A DNA stretch of 13,541 nt from an uncultured Alphaproteobacteria bacterium (GTDB taxonomy: Bacteria > Pseudomonadota > Alphaproteobacteria > Micropepsales > Micropepsaceae). The notes below the pieces were generated by a model. That model was given only the letters and a program-made list of their open reading frames with translations. It did not search any database and was not told the origin of the DNA. The stretch is from positions 1 to 13,541 of the forward strand of contig CAIXUE010000297.1 in the NCBI GenBank assembly GCA_903922545.1, read 5' to 3'. The position numbers and the translations under genes are program-made. Below, one piece after another: positions 7,235 through 13,541 of the stretch. The stretch's first letter is position 1. Each line of letters opens with the position of its first letter.

Positions 7235-7235
7235 C
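7215..7235. repeat. Tandem 10-bp repeat with embedded inverted repeat, possible operator
   Basis: TTGCGGTGAC (7215-7224) is followed at once by TTGCGGTCAC (7225-7234), a tandem repeat with one difference. The same bases contain a perfect inverted repeat, GGTGAC (7219-7224) and GTCACC (7230-7235), with a 5-base spacer. The element lies between divergent genes and overlaps candidate -35 boxes on both strands, so it could bind a regulator of both. No known factor is recognised from its sequence. Confidence 0.4.
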
Positions 7236-7253
7236 TTTAATGGCCCCTATTTT
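7225..7253 (+). promoter_or_regulatory. Candidate sigma-70-type promoter for the zinc-ribbon/hpt operon
   Basis: TTGCGG (7225-7230) and TATTTT (7248-7253) are separated by 17 bases on the plus strand. Initiation near 7260 would give a leader of about 20 bases before the ATG at 7279. The -35 box coincides with the second copy of the tandem repeat. Spacing is ideal, and the box matches are partial but usual for alphaproteobacteria. Confidence 0.45.
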
Positions 7254-7278
7254 CGCTGCAAAGGGCTGATATCCCCGT

Positions 7279-8004
7279 ATGATTCTCACCTGTCCCGCCT
7301 GCGCCACGCGTTACCAGGCCGATGAGGCGAAATTCCCGGCCGCCGGCCGGCAGGTGCGCTGCGCCAAATGCGGCCATGCCTGGCACCAGCCCGGACCTGT
7401 GGCCGAGGTCGCGCCGCTGCCCGCATCCGAACCCGATCCGGTGCTGGAAGCCTCGTCAACCGCTCCAGCGGCTGTCGCCGATGGCGGCTTTCGCCCAGAA
7501 TCCACATCTCGGTCTTCCACCCGGTCCATGATGCCCGCGCCCAAAGAGCGCAAACCCATCCTGCCCATGCTGGGCATTGCGCTGGGCTGGATCGGCTTGA
7601 TCGGGGTGGTGCTGCTGATTGGTCTTTCGGCGGTGCGCTACCGCCAGGAGATTACCGTGATCTGGCCGCAATCAGCCGGGGTCTATTCCCGCCTGGGCAT
7701 GAATGTGAACACCCACGGCATTGATTTTGTGCATGTCGATTATCACCGCGAAAGCGAAGATGGTCAGGTGGTGCTGGCCGTCACCGGAAGCATCGTCAAC
7801 AATGGCGCGCGCGAATTGCCGGTGCCGCAGATCATCCGCATCACCCTCAGCGATGCCGTCAATCACGAACTTTATCATTGGGATTACACGCCCACGGTGC
7901 GGACCCTGAAGCCAGGCCAGACCACCAGTTTCATGACCCGGCTTTCCAGCCCGCCCGCCAGCGCCCGGCATCTGGATGTGCGTTTCGCCAAAGGCAATTC
8001 ATGA
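7279..8004 (+). CDS. Zinc-ribbon (MJ0042-type) and DUF3426 membrane protein
   Basis: A 241-residue protein of unknown function. The N-terminus is an MJ0042-type zinc ribbon with C5, C8, C28 and C31 (CPAC ... CAKC), followed by the usual GHAW. A Pro/Ala/Ser-rich linker (about 37-92) leads to one transmembrane segment (about 97-118). The C-terminal part (about 160-238) is DUF3426-like, with the typical TGSIVNNGARELPVPQI stretch (169-185). The zinc ribbon should be cytoplasmic and the DUF3426 domain periplasmic. The start is certain because MILTCPACATRY is the standard family opening, although no good ribosome-binding site is seen. Its TGA overlaps the ATG of the following hpt-like gene (ATGA at 8001-8004). 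It diverges from ftsE and may share the control region between them. Confidence 0.87.
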   Translation: MILTCPACATRYQADEAKFPAAGRQVRCAKCGHAWHQPGPVAEVAPLPASEPDPVLEASSTAPAAVADGGFRPESTSRSSTRSMMPAPKERKPILPMLGIALGWIGLIGVVLLIGLSAVRYRQEITVIWPQSAGVYSRLGMNVNTHGIDFVHVDYHRESEDGQVVLAVTGSIVNNGARELPVPQIIRITLSDAVNHELYHWDYTPTVRTLKPGQTTSFMTRLSSPPASARHLDVRFAKGNS

Positions 8005-8513
8005 CCCATAACGTGCTTTACAGCCAGGAACAGATTGCTCTGCGGGTTGAAGAGCTGGCCAAGAAAATCGCCCGCGCGCCGCTGTTGCCCGATATCGCCA
8101 TGCCGGTCCTGGTGGGCGGCTTTATTTTCGCCGGCGATCTGGTGCGCGCTCTGGCGCGCCAGGGCGTGGAACTGGAAATTGAAATGCTTTGGCTGCGCTC
8201 CTATGGCGACAAGCGTGTCTCCAGCGCCATCTCCATGATCGCGGGGCCTTCCGAACAGATCGCAGGCCGCCATGTGCTGGTGATTGATGGCGTGCTGGAT
8301 TTCGGCCGCACCATCAACAAGGCCGTGGCGCTGATTGAGGCTGCGGGCGCGGCCTCGGTTCAGGTTGCGGTGGCGCTGGACAAGCAGCGTCCCGATGCCG
8401 TGGCCAAGGCCGATTATGTCGCGTTTGAAACCGGCAATGATTTTGTCATCGGCTATGGCATGGATGACGCGGGCAAGCATCGCGCGTTGCCCTATATCAG
8501 CAAGGTGGATTAA
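8001..8513 (+). CDS. hpt: Hypoxanthine phosphoribosyltransferase-like protein with altered PRPP loop
   Basis: A 170-residue protein that aligns by eye along its length with Hpt, which makes IMP or GMP from purine bases and PRPP. Conserved parts are RSYGD (66-70), ALDKQRP with the base-contacting Lys128, and DFVIGYGMD (147-155) with Asp155 and Arg161. The PRPP loop is unusual: it reads VIDGVLDFGRT (94-104), where the family has two adjacent acidic residues then DTG or DSG. The second acid is Gly97 and the usual Thr/Ser is Phe101, while the catalytic-base Asp100 is kept. The LKG/LRG loop also reads VGG (38-40). An AAAGG ribosome-binding site (7990-7994) lies 6 bases before the ATG, which overlaps the upstream stop. 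Purine salvage is the likely role; reduced or changed activity is possible. Confidence 0.83.
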   Translation: MTHNVLYSQEQIALRVEELAKKIARAPLLPDIAMPVLVGGFIFAGDLVRALARQGVELEIEMLWLRSYGDKRVSSAISMIAGPSEQIAGRHVLVIDGVLDFGRTINKAVALIEAAGAASVQVAVALDKQRPDAVAKADYVAFETGNDFVIGYGMDDAGKHRALPYISKVD

Positions 8514-9193
8514 TCGGCTTTCAGCCGGTAACCCACGCCCTGCTCCGTCAGAATCAAGCGGGGCTGCTCCGGATCGGCTTCAATCTTCTGTCGCAACCCG
8601 CGCACATAAATGCGCAGATATTGCACATCGGTCTCGCCGCCCCAGATTTCGCGCATCAGGAATTTGTGGGTCAGAACCTTGCCGGCATGCTGCACCAGAA
8701 GCCGCAAAAGATCATATTCGCGCGGCGTCAGCTTGATGTCCTTGCCATCCACCATCACCAGCCGGCGCACCAGATCCACACTGAGCGCGCCGCTTTTGAA
8801 CAGCGGCTTTTCGCCTTCCTGCTGCAAGCGGTGGCGCAAGGCGGCGCGGATGCGGGCGGACAATTCCTCCACCCCAAAGGGCTTGGCTACATAATCGTCG
8901 GCGCCCAGATCCAGCGCCGCCACCTTGCCCGCCTCATCGTCACGGCTGGACAGAATGATGATGGGCGTGGCCGCGCCGTCGGCGCGTAACCGGCGAACAA
9001 CTTCCAGGCCGTCCATGCCGGGCAGGCCCAGATCCAGCACCACCAGATCGGCGCTGTTCCGTTTCAGAAATTCCAACGCGCTTTCGCCATCCACGGCTTC
9101 CTCGACGCGGTAATTCTGCGCCGTCAATGCGGTGCGCAGCAGCCGCCGGATCGGCGGGTCATCATCGACAATCAATATGCGGAAATCCGTCAT
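8510..9193 (-). CDS. kdpE: Kdp operon response regulator KdpE
   Basis: A 227-residue OmpR/PhoB-type response regulator that activates kdp transcription when phosphorylated by KdpD. The receiver domain (about 3-118) has the acidic pocket Asp10, Asp11 and Asp12, the phosphoacceptor Asp54 in VVLDLGLPGMDG, Ser82/Ser83 at the switch position and Lys104 in AKPFG. The winged-helix DNA-binding domain follows (about 130-225) and ends with EQGVGYRLKAD, typical of KdpE. Its ATG overlaps the kdpD stop by 4 bases, so translation is probably coupled. It is the last gene of the operon. Its TAA (8510-8512) interlocks with the TAA of the converging hpt-like gene. All key residues are present and the length is normal. 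Confidence 0.96.
   Translation of the reverse strand: MTDFRILIVDDDPPIRRLLRTALTAQNYRVEEAVDGESALEFLKRNSADLVVLDLGLPGMDGLEVVRRLRADGAATPIIILSSRDDEAGKVAALDLGADDYVAKPFGVEELSARIRAALRHRLQQEGEKPLFKSGALSVDLVRRLVMVDGKDIKLTPREYDLLRLLVQHAGKVLTHKFLMREIWGGETDVQYLRIYVRGLRQKIEADPEQPRLILTEQGVGYRLKAD
8513..8529. terminator. Hairpin at the hpt/kdpE convergent junction, weak terminator candidate
   Basis: ATCGGCT (8513-8519) and AGCCGGT (8523-8529) form a 7-bp stem with one G-U pair on the plus strand and a 3-base loop. It lies just after the hpt-like stop and inside the last codons of kdpE, so it could mark the 3' end of either transcript. No T-run follows on either strand, so intrinsic termination is doubtful. 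Confidence 0.25.
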
Positions 9194-11823
9194 GCAAGCG
9201 GCAACATCAATGTAAAGACAGCGCCTTGTCCATCCGTGCGATTTGCCGCCCGGATGCTGCCGCCCATCGCTTCCAGAAAGCCGCGGGCGATGGCCAGGCC
9301 CAACCCTGTACCGGCGCGCTGCTTGTCGCCGCCCCGCACCCGATAGAATTTGTCGAACACCCGTTCAAAATCTTCCTCCGGCAAGCCCGCGCCTTCATCA
9401 CTGATGGTAACCTCAACCTGGCCGCCCCGGCGCTGCGCCGCAATGACGATCTCACTTTCGGGCGGGGCATATTTGGCTTCATTGTCCAGAAGATTGAACA
9501 GCACCTGCTCGAACAGCACCGGATCAAGCCGCAGCAGCGGCAAATCTTTTTCCATTTGTAGCCGCACATGATGATGCGCCAGCAATTTCCCCGCCCGGCG
9601 CAGCACACTGCCGGTGACATCGCCAAGTTCCACCGGTTGCAACCGGGGCGCCAGGCCGCCCGATTCCAGCCGCGTCATGTCCAGCAGATTGGCGATGAAA
9701 TGGTTCAGCCGCTCGGCCTCTTCCTGGATGGTGCGCAGAAGTTCGTCTTCCGCCTCCGCATCCATCTTGCCGCGATAGGTCTTCAGGCTGGAGGCCGAAC
9801 CCAATATCGCCGCCAGCGGTGTTTTCAGATCATGGCTCAGCGACGTCATCAGCGCGGTGCGCAGCTTTTCGGTTTCCCCGGCCATGCGGGCGCGGTCGGC
9901 GGCTTCGGCCAGCAAAATCCGCTCCACCGCCAGCGCCGCCTGGTCGGTCAAAGAATCCAGCAGCCTGCGCTGGTCGGGAGTCAAAAGCGCCCCGGTCCCC
10001 GGTGAATCCAGCCCGATAATGCCGATGGCGCCGCGCCCGGTTTTCATGGGCAGGAACAGCCGCTTTGCCCCGGGAAGGGTATCTGCGCCGCGCCCTGCTT
10101 CACTGCCATGCTCAAATGCCCAGCGCGCGGCGGCCATGTCGCCATCGTCCAGCATGTCTTCGGGCGGATAACCGGCGCGAACCACCAGTTCTTCGCCCTC
10201 CGGCAGCAGCAGCACAACATGCAGGCCCAGCATGTGCGACACCTGATAGGCAGTGGCCCAGAGCAGATCGTCCAGCGTCACCACCCCCGCCAGCTTGCGG
10301 CTGAAAAGATAAAGGTCTTCGGTGGCGGCGGCGCGCTGGCGGGCGACAATCGCCTGGGTTCGCACCCGCGCCGCCAGATTGCCCGCGATCACCGCCACCA
10401 GCGCGAACACCAGCAAAGTGAGAATATTTTCCGGATCGGTGATGGTGAAGGTGTAAAGCGGCGGCAGGAAAAAGAAATTATAGGCTAGGGCGCAGATCAG
10501 CCCGGCGAATAGCGACGGCCATAAGCCATACGTCACCGCGCTGGCCAACACCGCCACCAGCAACACCAGCGCCACATTGGAAACCGCCAGGCTATGGCGC
10601 AGCGCATAGCCTACACCCAGTGCCGCCGCGCTCATGGCAAAGCTCACCGCATAGGCGCGTGGGTTCGTGGCGGCCATGCGCGGCGCGCTGTCTTCCCGTT
10701 CCGCCTGGCCGCGCGCCGGCAGCACATGCACCTGAATGTCACCGGCCCGGCGGATGATCTCGGCGGCGGGATTGGCGAACACCCAGTCCCGCCAGCGGCC
10801 GCCGCCTTTGGCCGTGGTGACGATGTGATTGATGTTGTTGGCGCGGGCATATTGAATCACGCCTTCGGCTTCACTGGCTGCCGGCACGCTGGCCGCCACG
10901 CCGCCCAGCCGCTCCGCCAGCCGCAGCGCCTGGGCCACGCGATCACGCGCCGCTTCGCTTTTCGCCACGCCGGTCTCGACATGAATCGCGGTCCAGGGCG
11001 CGCGCAACCGGTCGGCCAGCCGCCGCGCCTGGCGGATCAGCATGCCGGTTCCGGCGCTGGCTGTTACCGATACCAGCAGTCTGTCGCTGGCTTCCCATGG
11101 CCCCGCAATGGCGTGGGCGCGCATGTAATCCAGCATCTGCGCATCCACCCGCTGTGCGGTGCGGCGCAGCGCCAATTCGCGCAAGGCCGCCAAATTGCCG
11201 GGCTGGAAAAAATTCTCCGCCGCCCGCTCGGCGGCCCCGGCCATATAGACCTTGCCTTCTTTCATGCGCGCCAGAAGATCTTCCGGCGTCAGATCCACCA
11301 GCTCGATATCCTCGGCGCGGTCCAGAATGGAATCGGGCACCGTCTCACGCACCCGCACATGGGTGATCTTGGCCACCACATCATTCAGGCTTTCGATGTG
11401 CTGGACGTTAAGCGTGGTGTAAACGTCGATCCCCGCCGCCAGCAATTCCTCCACGTCCATGTAACGCTTGGGGTGGCGGCTGCCCTGCACATTGTCATGC
11501 GCCAGTTCGTCCACCAGCACCAGGCGCGGGCGCCGCTGCAGAATGGCGTCGATATCCATCTCCGCCAGCACCCGGCCCTTATAGGGCACGCGCTTCTTGG
11601 GAATGGTTTCCAGGCCCTTGGTCAGAAGATCGGTTTCCACCCGTCCATGGGTTTCCACCACGCCGATCACCAGATCCAGACCTTCCAGCTTGCGGCGGCG
11701 CGCCTGGGCCAGCATCTCATAGGTCTTGCCCACGCCCGGCGCCGCGCCCAGGAAAATTTTCAGCCGCCCGCGGCCGCGGGTCAGGGCATCGGCGGATTTT
11801 GGCGCGGCTCCGGCTTGGCTCAT
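9190..11823 (-). CDS. kdpD: Osmosensitive K+ channel histidine kinase KdpD
   Basis: A complete 877-residue KdpD, the sensor kinase that responds to K+ limitation or salt stress and phosphorylates KdpE. Domains in order: the KdpD N-terminal domain with Walker [10 protein letters not shown] (26-34) and LVDELAHDN (103-111); a universal-stress-protein-like domain (about 247-370); four clustered transmembrane segments of the DUF4118 type (about 388-485); a GAF-like domain (about 505-640); HisKA with the phosphoacceptor His664 in [10 protein letters not shown]; and the ATPase domain with the N-box NLLDNEAKY (777-785), DEGAGLP (809-815) and GTGLGLAI (838-845). All motifs needed for autophosphorylation are present. 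The ATG overlaps the kdpC stop by 4 bases and the TGA overlaps the kdpE start by 4. There is no clear Shine-Dalgarno sequence, consistent with translational coupling. Confidence 0.97.
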   Translation of the reverse strand: MSQAGAAPKSADALTRGRGRLKIFLGAAPGVGKTYEMLAQARRRKLEGLDLVIGVVETHGRVETDLLTKGLETIPKKRVPYKGRVLAEMDIDAILQRRPRLVLVDELAHDNVQGSRHPKRYMDVEELLAAGIDVYTTLNVQHIESLNDVVAKITHVRVRETVPDSILDRAEDIELVDLTPEDLLARMKEGKVYMAGAAERAAENFFQPGNLAALRELALRRTAQRVDAQMLDYMRAHAIAGPWEASDRLLVSVTASAGTGMLIRQARRLADRLRAPWTAIHVETGVAKSEAARDRVAQALRLAERLGGVAASVPAASEAEGVIQYARANNINHIVTTAKGGGRWRDWVFANPAAEIIRRAGDIQVHVLPARGQAEREDSAPRMAATNPRAYAVSFAMSAAALGVGYALRHSLAVSNVALVLLVAVLASAVTYGLWPSLFAGLICALAYNFFFLPPLYTFTITDPENILTLLVFALVAVIAGNLAARVRTQAIVARQRAAATEDLYLFSRKLAGVVTLDDLLWATAYQVSHMLGLHVVLLLPEGEELVVRAGYPPEDMLDDGDMAAARWAFEHGSEAGRGADTLPGAKRLFLPMKTGRGAIGIIGLDSPGTGALLTPDQRRLLDSLTDQAALAVERILLAEAADRARMAGETEKLRTALMTSLSHDLKTPLAAILGSASSLKTYRGKMDAEAEDELLRTIQEEAERLNHFIANLLDMTRLESGGLAPRLQPVELGDVTGSVLRRAGKLLAHHHVRLQMEKDLPLLRLDPVLFEQVLFNLLDNEAKYAPPESEIVIAAQRRGGQVEVTISDEGAGLPEEDFERVFDKFYRVRGGDKQRAGTGLGLAIARGFLEAMGGSIRAANRTDGQGAVFTLMLPLA

Positions 11824-12464
11824 CCGGGGCTGGTTTTACTGCTTCCAGCCCTGCTCTGCCTACTGATCACCTGCGCATCCAATGCAAGGTTCAATTTCAG
11901 AACATTGACATGCGGCTCGCCGATCAGGCCCAAAAACCGGCCTTCGATATGGCTTTCCACCAGCTTGCGGACATCGCCCTCCGCCAGCCCGCGCGCCCTG
12001 GCCACACGCGGCACCTGGAACAGGGCGGCGGCCGGGGTGATGTCGGGGTCCAGCCCGCTGGCCGAACTGGTCACCAGATCCACCGGCACGGCGGCATTGG
12101 GATTTTCGGTGTGCAGGGTCGCAACATCACCCTTCACCCGGTCCATCAACGCTTTGGCGGTGGGACCCAGATTGGAGCCCGCCGAATTGTCGGCGGCATA
12201 GGGCACCGAAATTGTCTTGCTGGCATCTTTGGGATCAGGCTCCGAAGTCGCCGAAGGCCGGCCATGAAAATATTTGGGCAAAGTGAAATTCTGCCCGATC
12301 AGTTCTGAACCGATCACCTGGCCGTTTTTCTCAACCAGGCTTCCGCCCGCCTGATGCGGGAACAGCAATTGCGCCAGCCCGGTCATGCCCAGGGGATAAG
12401 CAAGTCCGGTAATCACCGTCATCACCAGCATCATAAAAAGCGCGGGGCGAATCTGTTTCAGCAT
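11820..12464 (-). CDS. kdpC: K+-transporting ATPase subunit KdpC
   Basis: A 214-residue KdpC, the single-span subunit that helps assemble the KdpFABC pump and supports ATP binding by KdpB. A transmembrane segment occupies about residues 8-32. The periplasmic part shows the standard KdpC blocks: KYFHGRPSA (64-72), [11 protein letters not shown] (92-102), [17 protein letters not shown] (131-147), VPRVARARG (151-159) and [20 protein letters not shown] (177-196). After that usual end there is an extra polar tail of about 18 residues rich in Ser, Lys and Arg. The ATG at 12464 is supported by an AGGAG site 6 bases upstream that overlaps the kdpB stop. Its own TGA overlaps the kdpD start. It belongs to the kdpBCDE operon and completes the pump with KdpB and the off-window KdpA. 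Confidence 0.96.
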   Translation of the reverse strand: MLKQIRPALFMMLVMTVITGLAYPLGMTGLAQLLFPHQAGGSLVEKNGQVIGSELIGQNFTLPKYFHGRPSATSEPDPKDASKTISVPYAADNSAGSNLGPTAKALMDRVKGDVATLHTENPNAAVPVDLVTSSASGLDPDITPAAALFQVPRVARARGLAEGDVRKLVESHIEGRFLGLIGEPHVNVLKLNLALDAQVISRQSRAGSSKTSPG

Positions 12465-12470
12465 GATGCT

Positions 12471-12475
12471 CTCCT
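12471..12475 (-). promoter_or_regulatory. Shine-Dalgarno site of kdpC, overlapping the kdpB stop
   Basis: AGGAG on the minus strand lies 6 bases before the kdpC ATG and shares bases with the kdpB TAG (12474-12476). It is the clearest ribosome-binding site in the window and fixes the kdpC start. Confidence 0.7.
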
Positions 12476-13541
12476 AAACAAGCCCGATGGCGGTGACGCC
12501 AAGATCAATCAGCTTGATACCGATATAGGGTACGATGATGCCGCCCAGCCCATAGATCAGAAGATTGCGCCGCAGCATGCTGGCTGCGCCCACCGGGCGG
12601 TAGGCGACGCCGCGCAGCGCCAGCGGGATCAGGGCGATGATGATCAGGGCATTGAAGATGATGGCCGAAAGAATGGCGCTTTGCGGCGAATGCAGCCGCA
12701 TCACATTCAGCGCCTGAAGCTGCGGGTAAAAAGCGATGAACATGGCCGGAATGATGGCGAAATATTTCGCCACATCATTGGCGATGGAAAAAGTGGTCAG
12801 CGCGCCGCGCGTGATCAGAAGCTGTTTGCCGATCTCCACGATTTCGATCAGCTTGGTGGGATCGCTGTCCAGATCGATCATATTTCCGGCTTCGCGCGCC
12901 GCCACCGTGCCGGTGTTCATCGCCACGCCGACATCGGCCTGGGCCAGGGCGGGGGCATCATTGGTGCCGTCGCCGCACATCGCCACCAGCTTTCCCTTGG
13001 CCTGTTCCTCACGGATCAGGTGCATTTTGTTCTCCGGCGTGGCCTGGGCCAGAAAATCGTCCACGCCCGCTTCGGCGGCGATGGCGGCGGCGGTCAGCGG
13101 ATTGTCGCCGGTGATCATCACGGTGCGAATGCCCATCTGGCGCAGTTCGGCAAAACGTTCGCGAATGCCGCCTTTGACGATATCCTTCAGGTGAATGACG
13201 CCCAGCAGGCGTTTTTCCCGCGCCACGCCCAAGGGCGTGCCGCCGGTCTTGGCGATGCGGTCGGCGATCACGCTCAGCGCCGCGCCGGATAAGGACAGTC
13301 CAGCCCAGGCCAGCACCGCATCCACCGCGCCTTTGCGGATGGCGCCCGATGTGGAATCCAGTCCCGAAAGCCGGGTCTGGGCCGAGAAAGGGATAAAGCG
13401 CCCCGGCACATCATGATCTGTGATGCCGTATTTTTCCTTGGCCAGGGCAACGATAGAACGGCCTTCCGGCGTCTCGTCCGCGCGCGAGGCAAGGTAAGCA
13501 GCCTCCGCCAATTCCTGTTCATCCACCCCGTCCAGCGGCAA
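12474..13541 (-). CDS. kdpB: K+-transporting ATPase catalytic subunit KdpB, C-terminal part (5' end off-window)
   Basis: The last 355 residues of KdpB, the P-type ATPase subunit that drives high-affinity K+ uptake; the coding frame runs off the right edge. The nucleotide-binding domain is seen in part: DETPEGRSI (22-30), [10 protein letters not shown] (51-60), IRKGAVDA (68-75). The P-domain hinge follows: VMITGDN (141-147) and [10 protein letters not shown] (190-199). [11 protein letters not shown] (251-261) carries the Asp256/Lys259 pair known in E. coli KdpB as the transmembrane charged dipole linked to transport. The remaining membrane segments extend to the C-terminus, ending GLV. The phosphorylated Asp in DKTG and the TGES loop lie off-window. 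The first in-window codon is TTG read as Leu within the protein, not a start. KdpA, and perhaps KdpF, should lie further upstream. Confidence 0.97.
   Translation of the reverse strand: MPLDGVDEQELAEAAYLASRADETPEGRSIVALAKEKYGITDHDVPGRFIPFSAQTRLSGLDSTSGAIRKGAVDAVLAWAGLSLSGAALSVIADRIAKTGGTPLGVAREKRLLGVIHLKDIVKGGIRERFAELRQMGIRTVMITGDNPLTAAAIAAEAGVDDFLAQATPENKMHLIREEQAKGKLVAMCGDGTNDAPALAQADVGVAMNTGTVAAREAGNMIDLDSDPTKLIEIVEIGKQLLITRGALTTFSIANDVAKYFAIIPAMFIAFYPQLQALNVMRLHSPQSAILSAIIFNALIIIALIPLALRGVAYRPVGAASMLRRNLLIYGLGGIIVPYIGIKLIDLGVTAIGLV

Noticed and set aside
7878..8000. N-terminal extension of the hpt-like protein
   Set aside because: It lies inside the DUF3426 coding region. The ATG at 8001 has an AAAGG site and gives the usual Hpt length.
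10594..12201. A 535-codon open frame on the plus strand opposite kdpD and kdpC
   Set aside because: It crosses two well-supported minus-strand genes, has low-complexity His/Arg/Gly-rich composition and no family features, so it is a shadow frame.
1..13541. An undescribed defence, mobile or biosynthetic system
   Set aside because: Every substantial stretch is accounted for by recognised housekeeping, envelope or potassium-transport families. There are no transposases, integrases, toxins, repeat arrays or clusters of unknown genes.

Overview
The window reads as ordinary, gene-dense chromosome of a GC-rich alphaproteobacterium. The evidence is the family assignment of the proteins: a short adenosylcobalamin-dependent ribonucleotide reductase, a DUF2125 protein, an MJ0042-type zinc-ribbon/DUF3426 protein divergent from ftsEX, and a complete Kdp sensor pair. 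The order within the class cannot be fixed from sequence reading alone. I see no mobile element, prophage gene, CRISPR array, tRNA or rRNA. No intergenic gap exceeds about 80 bases.

Layout, left to right. (1) 1-560, plus strand: the C-terminal part of a prephenate/arogenate dehydrogenase, cut by the left edge. (2) 557-1390, minus: a DUF2125 membrane-anchored protein, whose stop codon interlocks with that of the dehydrogenase. (3) 1455-3752, minus: a complete class II ribonucleotide reductase, nrdJ. (4) 3830-7198, minus: a tight five-gene run in transcription order ftsE, ftsX, a YdcF/DUF218 protein, plsC and a YkgJ-type cysteine-cluster protein. Its genes are joined by 4-base ATGA overlaps or a 3-base gap. 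(5) 7279-8513, plus: a zinc-ribbon/DUF3426 membrane protein overlapping a hypoxanthine phosphoribosyltransferase-like gene, divergent from ftsE. (6) 8510-13541, minus: the distal part of a kdp potassium-uptake operon in transcription order kdpB (5' end off-window), kdpC, kdpD and kdpE. kdpE meets the hpt-like gene tail to tail, again with interlocking stop codons.

How the genes work together. FtsE and FtsX form the divisome-linked ABC complex. It is co-transcribed with a periplasmic-facing YdcF-type envelope protein and the lysophosphatidate acyltransferase PlsC, so division and envelope or phospholipid synthesis share one transcript. KdpB and KdpC are subunits of the high-affinity K+ pump, and KdpD/KdpE is its two-component regulator. 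NrdJ supplies deoxynucleotides, the hpt-like product is probably for purine salvage, and the dehydrogenase serves tyrosine synthesis.

I found no convincing undescribed system. The points most worth a second look are an hpt-like enzyme with altered PRPP-binding residues, a compact divergent control region at 7199-7278 with overlapping direct and inverted repeats, and an inverted repeat just upstream of nrdJ.
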